From contig JAHAZM010000073.1 in the NCBI GenBank assembly GCA_018385275.1, positions 1 to 49,481 on the forward strand: a stretch of DNA of 49,481 nucleotides, written 5' to 3'. Made by a program: the position numbers and the translations under genes. Below, piece after piece: positions 35,827 through 44,950 of this stretch (position 1 is its first letter; every line of letters starts with the position of its first letter). The stretch comes from Eubacteriales bacterium. Lineage in GTDB: Bacteria; Bacillota; Clostridia; Christensenellales; MB2-83. The notes beneath the pieces were generated by a model. The model saw only the letters and a program-made list of their open reading frames with translations. It did no database searches and was not told where the DNA came from.

Positions 35827-37044
35827 TTATCCGACCAAACCGCTGCGTTCGATACTCTGAACGAAAGAGCGCTGGCAGAAGATATAGAGGACGATGACCG
35901 GAAGCAGGTGCAGGCAAACGCCCACGTTCTGATACAACTGGACTTCCGGCGTATCCCAGCCTCCGGCAAGAGACGCGAATTTGTTGACGATATTGCTGGA
36001 CTGGATCACGATCGCCATGATCTGCTCGGAGGAGCCGTTGAACTGCTGGGTGAAAATGATGTCGTTATATGTCCATACAAAACCGAACAGGAACACCGTC
36101 ACAAACATCGGCACCGCGCCGGGCAGCATGACTTTGAAGAAGGTCTTGGCAAATCCCGCGCCGTCGATATAGGCCGCTTCCTCCAGTTCCTTGGGCACGC
36201 CGCGGAAATACTGGCGGAACATATAGACGAACAAACCGTTTTTGAAGCCTACGGCGAACATGCTCAGCAGGAACAGCGACGCATTGTCCAGGAAGAAGCC
36301 GATAATCGGCCCCGGCGCGCTTCCGAAAGCGCTCTTCCATGCCGCGCTCAGACCCAGCAGGTTGACCGACGAATAATTCATATCGAACAACCCGAAGAGC
36401 ATGGAGGTCACCCCGCTGGTATTGAACGCATCCAGATTATACAAGGTCAGCGGGTTATAGAAGCGGAATTTCAGATACATACCGAGGATGTAGACCTGCG
36501 TCGGGATAATCATGGTAAACATGACCAGCATAAAGACCAGGCCCCTGCCCTTGAACTTGAAACGAGCGAATCCGTAGCCGACCAGCAGCGTGGAAATGGC
36601 CTGCAGGAGACCCGCTACCGCGGCGCGGCCGCAGGAATACAGCAGCACGCTCGGGTATCCGATGGTGTGAATGAAATTCTTGTAGTTGTTGAACGTACCT
36701 TCCTTCGGAATGAAGACCACAGACGAGTCGAAAACGTCGTTGACGGTCTTGAACGAAACGGAAACGCGCAGGATCAGCGGATACAGGATGATATAGCTCA
36801 AGCCCAGAATCAACAGGAAGCGGATTAGCGCCCACGCCCATTTACGGACGTTTTTGTTGTTGAGGAACTTCCCGCGTGCCTTTTTCTTCTTTTCCTCCAG
36901 GATGATCTTGCCTACTTCTTCGTTGGAATACCCGGCAAAGCGGTTTTCGTCAGAGGAAGACGGCGCGGCCGTCGCAGGGGTCTCTTTTTTGAACAGCTTA
37001 TTGAAAAAAGCTTTGATATCCAAATCATCCACCCCCTTACTCAT
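35827..37044 (-). CDS. Carbohydrate ABC transporter permease, MalG-type (pair 2)
   Basis: 405 residues, longer than the usual 280-300 because of an N-terminal cytoplasmic extension of about 70 residues rich in Lys/Glu and Ala/Ser, and an insertion around 205-250. Six membrane segments start near residue 72. The EAA loop is readable as EEAAYIDGAGFAKTFFKVMLP near 290-310, the contact site for the missing ATPase. It overlaps the preceding permease by 8 nt. The ATG at 37044 has only a weak ribosome binding site, as expected for coupled translation. It is last in the operon. Confidence 0.9.
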   Translation of the reverse strand: MSKGVDDLDIKAFFNKLFKKETPATAAPSSSDENRFAGYSNEEVGKIILEEKKKKARGKFLNNKNVRKWAWALIRFLLILGLSYIILYPLILRVSVSFKTVNDVFDSSVVFIPKEGTFNNYKNFIHTIGYPSVLLYSCGRAAVAGLLQAISTLLVGYGFARFKFKGRGLVFMLVMFTMIIPTQVYILGMYLKFRFYNPLTLYNLDAFNTSGVTSMLFGLFDMNYSSVNLLGLSAAWKSAFGSAPGPIIGFFLDNASLFLLSMFAVGFKNGLFVYMFRQYFRGVPKELEEAAYIDGAGFAKTFFKVMLPGAVPMFVTVFLFGFVWTYNDIIFTQQFNGSSEQIMAIVIQSSNIVNKFASLAGGWDTPEVQLYQNVGVCLHLLPVIVLYIFCQRSFVQSIERSGLVG

Positions 37045-38026
37045 TCTCGTAGTAGACCAGCTTGGAGATGATCAGCGCCACGATACCGGTAATGGCGAAG
37101 ACCACGAGGAAGTAAGCCCAGCTTTCCATTGCGCCGGCGCTGTACTTGTACTGCGAGATCTTCTTCGTATACAAGTAATTCATGAGCTGGTTGTCCAGGC
37201 CGCTCAGGGAGTCGATAACCGTGTAGACCGTGTTGACCAGAATCAGCGGGCTGATCATCGGGAACGTGATCTTCCAGAAGTTTTCCCACGGCGTCGCGCC
37301 CTCGATCTTACTCGACTCAAACAGAGACGGCGAGATCGATTGCAGACCCGACAGGAAGATCAGGATCTGTACGCCCGAGTTCTTGATCATGGTCGAAACG
37401 TTGCCGACCAGGCCCGTGATGGTCTTGGTCGCGTCGGTTGGCAGCTTGAACGCCTCGACCAGCCCCAGGATCTGTCCCATCAACTGCAGTTCGTCCGCGC
37501 TGCTGGTAGCCGTGTTGTTAGCCGTCGAATATAACGGATCGAAGGCGTTGAGCAGGACGATGGCCGCGCTGCTGGTAATGACCGGCAGGAAGAAGATCGC
37601 GCGCGCGACGGTCCTGCCTTTGAATTTCTGGTTGAGGATGTTGGCGATGACGAAGGAGAAAATAATAATCGTCAGCACCTGCAGGCCCAGCGTCGCCAGC
37701 GAGGAGCCGGCAAACTGCAGATAGGTCAGATCGTTGATCAACGTTTCGGCGTATTTGAAGCCCGCCGGAACCAGCGTGAAGCCCGCGTAACCCTCGGAAG
37801 CCGTGAATACGTCGCTGAAAGCGAACATCAGGCTCGTATAAATAGGCGGGAACAGCAAGAATATGAATCCGATAAGGAAGGGTGAAATAAAGATCCAGCC
37901 GGCGATCGCGCGTTTCTGTGCGATCGTGCGCGGTTTTTTCTCTCTTGTCCGCTTCAGTCCGGAAACGAATTTCTCCTCGCCGGGGACGACAAGCGCCGAA
38001 CTGAATTTCTTTGCGGCTTCATCCAT
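37037..38026 (-). CDS. Carbohydrate ABC transporter permease, MalF-type (pair 2)
   Basis: 329 residues with six membrane segments beginning near residue 43 after a basic N-terminus (KRTREKKPRT). The EAA loop reads ESSKIEGATPWENFWKITFP near 225-245. I use ATG 38026 with AGGAGGTG upstream instead of the GTG at 38038, which overlaps the ribosome binding site; the gene then starts 1 nt after the DUF5696 gene's TAA. A hydrophilic insert of about 45 residues (NAFDPLYSTANNTATSSADE) lies in an outer loop, as in MalF-type subunits. Confidence 0.9.
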   Translation of the reverse strand: MDEAAKKFSSALVVPGEEKFVSGLKRTREKKPRTIAQKRAIAGWIFISPFLIGFIFLLFPPIYTSLMFAFSDVFTASEGYAGFTLVPAGFKYAETLINDLTYLQFAGSSLATLGLQVLTIIIFSFVIANILNQKFKGRTVARAIFFLPVITSSAAIVLLNAFDPLYSTANNTATSSADELQLMGQILGLVEAFKLPTDATKTITGLVGNVSTMIKNSGVQILIFLSGLQSISPSLFESSKIEGATPWENFWKITFPMISPLILVNTVYTVIDSLSGLDNQLMNYLYTKKISQYKYSAGAMESWAYFLVVFAITGIVALIISKLVYYENE

Positions 38027-38027
38027 G

Positions 38028-40643
38028 TTAACGGACACCTCCTTTCACTACGACAAAATCCATGGAAGCTACCGTTAAGCCTTCGCCGAGAGCAAAGTCC
38101 TCATCCGAGTAGTTCGTATAAACGACCGTTCCGTCGGAGTATACCGTCTTGGCGACGTAACTCGCCAGATTCTCGTGATCCTCAATCGTCAGATTCTGCA
38201 GACCGGCCAGTTCATTATTGGCTCTTTCATACAGCTCTACGATCGTGTTTTCCCACAGATCAAAGTTCATCGAATAGAAGTTTCCGTACGAAACGTCCTT
38301 GATCTCCTCGTTGGAAGCCCGGATCAGTTTAAAGGATAAGCCGCTGCCGGTTTCCACGGCCCGCAGGAACAGCACCATGTAGTCGTCCGCTGTGTTGAGC
38401 GGAATGGTATAATACTGCGTATAGCCGTGCAGCACGATATTGTAGAAAGGCACGGATTCGTCCGCCAGATAATACTGGCTCGACATAACCGGCGCGTTGT
38501 AGATCGCGGCGGCATAGGGGAAGGCGTAAGTGTTGGCGCCGGAAACCGCCACCTGATAGCCGTCCGTCACGGTCCGCGCCAGGATCTCCTTGTTCTTTTC
38601 AAAAGAATCGTTCCGCGTCGTTCCATACATCTGGTTGAAATCGCTGTACAGATCCCTGCCCAGCTTCGAGTAATACACGGTGCTGTTGCCGAATTTCCGG
38701 TAACCGTTCATAAAGCCTTTGTACACATCGTCATACCGCTTCAGCTGCAGCAGGTAGAAATTGCCGATCTTTTTAGGCTCGCGGATCGAAACGCTGTATT
38801 CATAATCCTTGGCGACCTTGTTGTTCAGCGTGCGGCTGCTGTGCAGGAAGGAAATGAAGCTGTCGAACAAACCGTCATTGTCCTGGCTGACGCTCTGAAT
38901 ATCGAATTCCGGATAAATCACGATACCGCTCTCGGCGCAGAAAGCGAAGAGATTCTTCAGATCCCTCTCGCTGCCGAGCGAACCGATAGTCGAAACGTGA
39001 TCCATGATGCTGTGACGATATCCGCCGTTGGCCCACGCGGTATAAAGCGCCGTCAGATTTTTCAGGCCCTTTTCTTTCAGACCGTTCAGGATCTCCTGTG
39101 CATCCTTGTAGCCCGTCAGACGAAGTCTCGTCGTCACCGGGATACCGGCTGTGGAACGCAGCACGTCGGCCGAACCGACCAGCTCCACGTTCATCGGATA
39201 AGCGTCGTCCCTGAGATCTTTATCGACGAGGTCGCCTTTCTTGATCAGATACTCCCGATAATACTTGGCCATGCCCACATAATCGGCGTCGTCGCCGGTC
39301 AGCGAGACGATTCTCATCGACACGTCGTTGGCCGGAAGCTGTTTCTGGAAGTAATGGGTCGTATAACGGATATACTGGACCTCGGTGACGTTGGTGTACA
39401 TGAAAGACGGATAGACCGTGTTGTACAGAGAGGAACGGTTATCAGCCAGCACGATGTTCAGGTTAGTCATTTCCGCGCCTTTTTCCAGGATCACCATGGT
39501 CGTATGATCCGGTTTGCCGTCCTTGTTTTCCGTCTGTGCATAGATCGGCAGAAAAACGCCCTCGGTGTTTTCCGTGTACATATCGAAAATGACGCCCTTG
39601 TCGCGGCCGTAAACCGGGATCGACAAGCTGCTGATATTGGTTTTCCCGTTGTTCCAGTAAATCAGCGCGCCGCTGCCGTCGGGAATAAAGATGCTGCCCT
39701 CCTGCTCAGTCGTACCGGCGGCGAGGTATTCAAACAAATGCACCTGCGCCAGTTTGGTCGTAGAGCGGTTGAGCCACAGCTGATCTCTCGGAACCGTGAT
39801 CACCAGTTCGCCGTTTTCCAAACGATAATCCAGTGCCAGCCGGATGTTGATGATATCGTTTTCCGGCTTATACAGGCATTTTTCATACTCGGCTTCCATC
39901 ATCTCAAAGGTATAGCCGATAGCCAGCAGAACGGTCTGAACGTTGCGCACCGCCAGCGCCTTGGCGCCGCAGATATAAACGGGGAATTCCTTGATGGCCG
40001 GATACTCTTCCGCCATCTGGATCACGGAGAAATCATTGTCTCCGTTTTTGTTCCATTCATAGATCTTATAGGCGTTGTCCAGGATTCGGTTGTATCTGTT
40101 TTTGGTGGAATCCGTTTCGTCCAGTTCCGCGATCTGTTGTTTGATCTGGTCGAAGGTCTCTTTGGAGAAGATTTGCGGGCAAAGGATCTTTTCTTCCACC
40201 TTACCGAACGTATAGATCAGCCGCAGGTCGCCGGCGTCGTTTTTGGTCCACGCGACCGTGGGTGAAGTAGCCATGTTGCAGTCGGTGTAGGAAAGATACT
40301 CTTTGGCCGCGTCGTCGTCGTCGTAATAACTCAAACGGATCACGCTGTTGAGACGGGGCATGGCCGAGTCTCCCCGATCCTGAGGATTGGAGTAAATCAT
40401 TTTGCCCGTCGCCTTATGATAAAGCGCGAATTCCGTCGTCTTTGTGCTGATATAGAGGATCGCTTTATTGTCCTCGAGCACTTTGCGGAAAGGCGTGTCG
40501 TCCAACTGCTCGTATTTGGTCGGATCGATCTCCGTCACATCCAGATCGGGCAGATCTTCATCAGGGAATCGTACCACGCAGCCAGAAGCAAGCAGGATCA
40601 ACGCCGACAGAAGTGAAATCAGAATCAAAACTCTCTTTTTCAT
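38028..40643 (-). CDS. DUF5696-type lipoprotein, possible glycoside-hydrolase-like barrel
   Basis: 871 residues from ATG 40643 (AAGGAGG upstream); the longer frame to 40736 runs into the Yip1-like gene. A lipoprotein signal ends at LLASGC (Cys22). It matches my memory of DUF5696 proteins, which recur in operons like this one. The first half (about 30-440) is beta-rich. Residues about 470-720 look like a TIM barrel (VTTRLRLTGYKD, NLTALYTAWANGGYRHS, GIVIYPEFDIQ), so glycosidase activity is plausible but unproven. It may process or hold the glycan for the solute-binding protein. Confidence 0.75.
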   Translation of the reverse strand: MKKRVLILISLLSALILLASGCVVRFPDEDLPDLDVTEIDPTKYEQLDDTPFRKVLEDNKAILYISTKTTEFALYHKATGKMIYSNPQDRGDSAMPRLNSVIRLSYYDDDDAAKEYLSYTDCNMATSPTVAWTKNDAGDLRLIYTFGKVEEKILCPQIFSKETFDQIKQQIAELDETDSTKNRYNRILDNAYKIYEWNKNGDNDFSVIQMAEEYPAIKEFPVYICGAKALAVRNVQTVLLAIGYTFEMMEAEYEKCLYKPENDIINIRLALDYRLENGELVITVPRDQLWLNRSTTKLAQVHLFEYLAAGTTEQEGSIFIPDGSGALIYWNNGKTNISSLSIPVYGRDKGVIFDMYTENTEGVFLPIYAQTENKDGKPDHTTMVILEKGAEMTNLNIVLADNRSSLYNTVYPSFMYTNVTEVQYIRYTTHYFQKQLPANDVSMRIVSLTGDDADYVGMAKYYREYLIKKGDLVDKDLRDDAYPMNVELVGSADVLRSTAGIPVTTRLRLTGYKDAQEILNGLKEKGLKNLTALYTAWANGGYRHSIMDHVSTIGSLGSERDLKNLFAFCAESGIVIYPEFDIQSVSQDNDGLFDSFISFLHSSRTLNNKVAKDYEYSVSIREPKKIGNFYLLQLKRYDDVYKGFMNGYRKFGNSTVYYSKLGRDLYSDFNQMYGTTRNDSFEKNKEILARTVTDGYQVAVSGANTYAFPYAAAIYNAPVMSSQYYLADESVPFYNIVLHGYTQYYTIPLNTADDYMVLFLRAVETGSGLSFKLIRASNEEIKDVSYGNFYSMNFDLWENTIVELYERANNELAGLQNLTIEDHENLASYVAKTVYSDGTVVYTNYSDEDFALGEGLTVASMDFVVVKGGVR

Positions 40644-40653
40644 GGCGTCCTCC

Positions 40654-41292
40654 TTACAACCGTTCGAGCAGTTCCTCGACCACGTCCGTAAAGAACGCCG
40701 CAACGCCCTGGAGCAGCGTGAAGAAAAGCAGGACAAGGAACAGAATGATGGCCATCCCGAGAATGATGGCTAAGATAATAATAATCGTTTTCCCCGGCGT
40801 GTACTGATGGATCGTCATCGTTCCGGAGAACATCAGTACGACCATCCATACCACCGCGATCGTGGTCAGGATCGTGTAGAACGATTGCTCGTCCATGGAC
40901 AGCCAGTTGGAAAGCGCGACCGCCGGCAGAACGAAATACACGATCGGAGCTAACGCGTAGCCGGAAGCCATCACAATGTCTTTGAAGCTGCCTTCGCCGT
41001 CGAAAAGCGTGGTCAGGCACCAGTTGGAGATGCACCACATGGCCAGCGGACCGAGAATACCGGCGGCTTCCTTGATGATATTGAGCTCGTCGATGTCGTT
41101 GGTATTGAAGATGAAGCCGGTCAACTGACGCTGAACGATCATCGTGATAACGGTCAGGAGGATATAGGTCAGCGCCGCAGCCAGCGTACCGCGCTTCTCA
41201 TGCTTCATGTCCCAATAACCGTCAAAAGGATGGGTCATAATGTGGAACGCATAGGTAAACGATTTAAAATACGTTTTCAAACTATCGCTCAT
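40654..41292 (-). CDS. Yip1-like multi-pass membrane protein
   Basis: 212 residues with about five hydrophobic segments (near 37-55, 75-92, 108-126, 140-157, 170-195). The N-terminal FHIMTHPFDGYWDMKHEKRGT stretch and the alternating helix pattern follow the Yip1 domain of bacterial membrane proteins, whose function is not established. It overlaps the NHL gene by 4 nt and precedes the DUF5696 gene by 10 nt. These three non-transport proteins sit together between two permease pairs, which suggests they form one membrane assembly (inference). Confidence 0.7.
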   Translation of the reverse strand: MSDSLKTYFKSFTYAFHIMTHPFDGYWDMKHEKRGTLAAALTYILLTVITMIVQRQLTGFIFNTNDIDELNIIKEAAGILGPLAMWCISNWCLTTLFDGEGSFKDIVMASGYALAPIVYFVLPAVALSNWLSMDEQSFYTILTTIAVVWMVVLMFSGTMTIHQYTPGKTIIIILAIILGMAIILFLVLLFFTLLQGVAAFFTDVVEELLERL

Positions 41293-43130
41293 TTCTTATG
41301 CCTCCTTCCTGCCAGTTCCGCAAGCCTTGCCGCTTTTGCTCGTTTGTATTTCCGGATATTCGTCACAACGATCCCGGCAACGATCAGAATGATGGCGCCG
41401 GTCAGCACGTACGGCAGGCTTTTCTCTGTGTTGTACCGCCTGTACTCAACGTAGGCTTCGCTGTAATTCGACCGCTCCTGCGCGAGCTTAAAGGCTTTCA
41501 TCGCTTTATCGAAATACCGGGCGCCCTCGTCGCGGGTCTCCTTCTTCAGATAAAGCTCGCGGCCTTTCTTCAGATAAAGCTTTCCGATGTTGTTGTAAGC
41601 GACCTCGGAATTGCTCGAGAACATCAGGTACTCTTCCCATTTCTCCGTGGCCAGATCGTAATCCCGCGCGTTCTTGGCTGTGACCGCCTCACGGATAACG
41701 CGGCCCTGAGAAGTGGGTTTATAGTAATTGATCAGATTCTGCTTGGAATCCAGGATCAGGTAATCCTCGTCGTCAACGATCGCGATGGAAACGGCGCCCT
41801 GCTCAGCAAACGTTCCCTCGACTTTGCCGATGCCGCCGAAAACGTACAGCAGGTTTCCGTCATAATCGTATGTGAAAGCGCGGCCGCGGTTGGTATCGAT
41901 GACGGCGTAACTGTTGTTGCTGTCCACCGCGATATCCATAAATTTAGAGGTATCCGGCATCAGATAAGAATAACTCGTCAGCGCCAGAATATCGCCGACA
42001 GGGGCCTTGGCGCCCAGTCGTCTCAGGATATCCGTACCCATGGCGTTAAGCCGACGGATCGGAGCGCCCTTTTCGGCGCCCTTGCTGGTCATGTGCGAAT
42101 ACAGGTCGGAACGGCTGACGGTGCCGATGGTGGCGTAGATAAAGCCTTCGGCGTCAATGGTGATATTATTGTACTCGGTCGGGATAACAGCGGTCGTCTG
42201 ACTGGTCAACCACGGGAAAAGCGTTCTCGTCAGGATCTGAATGGCGGTCGCCGTCGTTTTGTTCGCGCCGATATAGGTCACGAACTCGCCCTTATCCGTC
42301 ATCTGGAGGATACCGTTCGTGTTGTTGTTGGCCAGGACATAGAGACGGCCGGAATTATCCTTGATGACTTTACTGGGTCGGTATACGTAGTCCTTATCGA
42401 CCATGCTGACCCGCGGATCGTCGTAAATGCCGTCGCGGAAGTTTTCGTAACTCTCGTTCCCGTCCGCATCTACTTTATATTCGAAATAAACGATGGCGCC
42501 GTTCTGCGTATCGCAGACATACATGTTGCCGTTCTCTTCTACGAATACGCCCTCGGGCTGTTTCAGCGTATAAAAAGAACTGTATTCCTCATCCGGATTG
42601 GGAACGATGTACGCCGGCGTGGGTTCGGGCGTGGGTTCGGGCGCTTCGGTCGCATCCGGGTCCTCCTCACCCAGCTCCGGTTCCGGCGTGGGCGTCGGCT
42701 CGGGAGTCGGCGTCGGCTCCGGCGTTTCCGTCGGCTCGGAGGAGAACTCCTCGGGGAACATTTCCCTGTACATCTCGGGCCAGTTGTCGTAGATCTCCTG
42801 CTTGGTATGGATCGTATGATAACCGGTCACTTCGGTAACGAATTTGAAATTCTCATCCAGTACGACGATACGGTTATTGCCCGTATCGCTGATGTAGACG
42901 CGGTTGACGCCGTTGACCTTGGTCACATGGATATCGGACGGCGTTTTGAAATGCGTCGTGCCGGCGGAGATGCCCGTAATGGTCTGGCTGACGTTGTAGG
43001 CCTGAGGCTCCGCCGCTTCATTCCCGAAATAAGTAAAGGAATAATTATAATAAGGAGAAGCGGAAACACCCGGGCAAAGCAATGTGATAAGGAGCAGGGC
43101 CGTCAGGAAAAGCGTGATTTTCTTTTTCAT
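41289..43130 (-). CDS. Membrane-anchored NHL-repeat beta-propeller protein
   Basis: 613 residues. Signal peptide 1-24 (LLCPGVSAS), then NHL-type propeller blades (FKTPSDIHVTKVNG, RVYISDTGNNRIVVLDE, QPEGVFVEENGNMYVCDTQNG, SGRLYVLANN). A Pro-Thr-Glu-rich linker at 131-180 made of PTPEP units interrupts the first blades. Residues about 485-570 are helical and TPR-like (NNIGKLYLKKGRELYLKKE). A single membrane helix at 574-592 and a basic tail of 21 residues inside the cell end the protein. It probably displays the propeller on the outer membrane face; ligand unknown. It begins 13 nt after the permease stop. Confidence 0.8.
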   Translation of the reverse strand: MKKKITLFLTALLLITLLCPGVSASPYYNYSFTYFGNEAAEPQAYNVSQTITGISAGTTHFKTPSDIHVTKVNGVNRVYISDTGNNRIVVLDENFKFVTEVTGYHTIHTKQEIYDNWPEMYREMFPEEFSSEPTETPEPTPTPEPTPTPEPELGEEDPDATEAPEPTPEPTPAYIVPNPDEEYSSFYTLKQPEGVFVEENGNMYVCDTQNGAIVYFEYKVDADGNESYENFRDGIYDDPRVSMVDKDYVYRPSKVIKDNSGRLYVLANNNTNGILQMTDKGEFVTYIGANKTTATAIQILTRTLFPWLTSQTTAVIPTEYNNITIDAEGFIYATIGTVSRSDLYSHMTSKGAEKGAPIRRLNAMGTDILRRLGAKAPVGDILALTSYSYLMPDTSKFMDIAVDSNNSYAVIDTNRGRAFTYDYDGNLLYVFGGIGKVEGTFAEQGAVSIAIVDDEDYLILDSKQNLINYYKPTSQGRVIREAVTAKNARDYDLATEKWEEYLMFSSNSEVAYNNIGKLYLKKGRELYLKKETRDEGARYFDKAMKAFKLAQERSNYSEAYVEYRRYNTEKSLPYVLTGAIILIVAGIVVTNIRKYKRAKAARLAELAGRRHKK

Positions 43131-43143
43131 ATTTCTCCCCTCC

Positions 43144-44007
43144 CTATTCCTTCATACCGGACGTGGCCATGGTTTCAATGATATTGCTCTGGCAGAAGAT
43201 AAAGATCGTGATCGGGACCAGCATCATGACGACCGCTACGGCCGAAGCCACGCCCTGACGGGCGATACCGCCGGCCGTGATCTGCTGCAGCGCGTAGGGA
43301 AGCGTCTTGAGCTGCTCTTTGAAAACATAGGTCGTCGAGCCGAGGTTCCACAAACCCTGGACCTGGAAGATCATCAGCGTCAACCAGGCGCTCTTGACCT
43401 GCGGCATCACGATTTTCCAGAAGATCTGCCACTGGTTGGCGCCGTCGATACGGGCCGACTCCAGCAGAGAATCCGGGATCTGCGACATGAACTGCCGCAT
43501 CAGATACATACCGAAAGCGGAGCCCATCGTCGGAATGATGAGCGCCCAGTAAGTATCCATCCAGCCCAGTTTCGACATAATCAGATAAGACGGAATACCG
43601 GTAACGGCCGCGGTAAACATCAGCGACAGCTCGATGATCTTATTGATGAAACCGGACAGCGGGAAACGGTATTTGGACAGCGGGTAAGCGCACATCGAAA
43701 CGACCAGGATATGTCCGATGGTGCCGGCGATCGTGATGAAGAGCGTATTAAACAGATATCTCGTCATCGGAACCCAGGAAGAACTCATCAACACGAAGAG
43801 ATTCCGGAAATTATCCAGCGTGTAGTTCGTCGGCCACAGCGTGGGCGGGAACTTGAACAGCTCATCCATGGGTTTAAGCGAGTTTCCGATAGCGAAGATC
43901 ATGGGCGTGACCATGAAGCAGGCCACCAGGATCAGGAACAGCAGGACGGCGACGGTGCCGCCCGTGGAGCGATTCAGCCTTTTTCCGCGTTTTGCCATCT
44001 CACTCAC
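43144..44007 (-). CDS. Carbohydrate ABC transporter permease, MalG-type (pair 1)
   Basis: 287 residues, six membrane segments, standard MalG length. The EAA loop reads LESARIDGANQWQIFWKIVMP near 180-200, and SMCAYPLSKYRFP and MSQIPDSLLESARIDGA are typical of the sugar family. It overlaps its partner permease by 8 nt. The C-terminal CQSNIIETMATSGMKE matches the family end where the subunit meets the ATPase. Confidence 0.95.
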   Translation of the reverse strand: MSEMAKRGKRLNRSTGGTVAVLLFLILVACFMVTPMIFAIGNSLKPMDELFKFPPTLWPTNYTLDNFRNLFVLMSSSWVPMTRYLFNTLFITIAGTIGHILVVSMCAYPLSKYRFPLSGFINKIIELSLMFTAAVTGIPSYLIMSKLGWMDTYWALIIPTMGSAFGMYLMRQFMSQIPDSLLESARIDGANQWQIFWKIVMPQVKSAWLTLMIFQVQGLWNLGSTTYVFKEQLKTLPYALQQITAGGIARQGVASAVAVVMMLVPITIFIFCQSNIIETMATSGMKE

Positions 44008-44950
44008 CTACCTTACTGATCAGCTTCTGGATGATCTTGTTCAGGCTGATCATGATAATGAACAGGATCGTAGCAATGGCGCACGCATAGCCCATTTCCA
44101 GACGGGTGCCGCCGTAGTCCTGCAAATGGTGCATGATCGTATGCGCGACGTAGTCGACCGACGGATAACCGCACAGCACCGTGATCGCGTCGCCGATATT
44201 GAACGCACCGGCGATACTGATGACGGCGGAGAACAGCAGCTGAGGTCTCATATAAGGCAGCGTGACATACCACAGCTCCTGCCAGCGGTTCTTGATGCCG
44301 TCGATACTGGCCGCCTCATACAGCGAACGGTCGACGTTCTGCAGACCGGCGATGAAGGTCAGGAACGAGGTGCCCAGACTGCTCCACAGCAGGACGAAGA
44401 TGACCGTCGGCACGATGTAGTTCACGTCGGCGAAAAACTGGATAGGCGAGGAAATGATCTGGTTTTCCATCAGGAAACCGTTGACCAGACCGTACTGGTC
44501 GGAACTGAAGATGATCTTCCAGATGACCGTCATGTTCGCCAGCGCCGGCGCGTAGAACATCAGCGTCAGGAAGGCTCTGAATTTCGGCGTCAGTTCGTTA
44601 ATCAGCCAGGCAAAGATCAGGCACAGCAGGTAGCTGGCCGGACCCGTGTAGACCGCGAAAACGAACGTGTTTTTGACAGCGGTAATGAACAGGTCGTCCG
44701 AAAGGAACAGGCGGATGTAGTTTTCCCAGCCGCAGTACTGTGCCGGCTCCAGCACGTTGAAATTGGTAAAGCTGTAGTAAACGGAAATCAGGACGGGCAG
44801 GATCGTAAAGGTCGTAAAGATCAGCAGGAACGGCAGCATGAACAGGTACAGCGATCCATGATTCTTGATATCATGCCACTTATACCATAACCAGCTGCGC
44901 TCCGGCGCTTCAGACGTTACCAGCTCGGCAGTCGTCGCGTTTTCGTCCAT
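44000..44950 (-). CDS. Carbohydrate ABC transporter permease, MalF-type (pair 1)
   Basis: 316 residues, six membrane segments starting near residue 35. The EAA loop reads YEAASIDGIKNRWQELWYVTLP near 217-238. The acidic N-terminal tail (DENATTAELVTSEAPER) is cytoplasmic. The start codon shares one base with the solute-binding protein's stop, so the two are translationally coupled and this pair is the obvious partner of that binding protein. Confidence 0.95.
   Translation of the reverse strand: MDENATTAELVTSEAPERSWLWYKWHDIKNHGSLYLFMLPFLLIFTTFTILPVLISVYYSFTNFNVLEPAQYCGWENYIRLFLSDDLFITAVKNTFVFAVYTGPASYLLCLIFAWLINELTPKFRAFLTLMFYAPALANMTVIWKIIFSSDQYGLVNGFLMENQIISSPIQFFADVNYIVPTVIFVLLWSSLGTSFLTFIAGLQNVDRSLYEAASIDGIKNRWQELWYVTLPYMRPQLLFSAVISIAGAFNIGDAITVLCGYPSVDYVAHTIMHHLQDYGGTRLEMGYACAIATILFIIMISLNKIIQKLISKVGE

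Noticed and set aside
42590-42740. Short tandem DNA repeat in the + strand reading as a minisatellite
   Set aside because: It encodes the Pro-Thr-Glu linker of the NHL protein in frame and is explained by that low-complexity protein segment.
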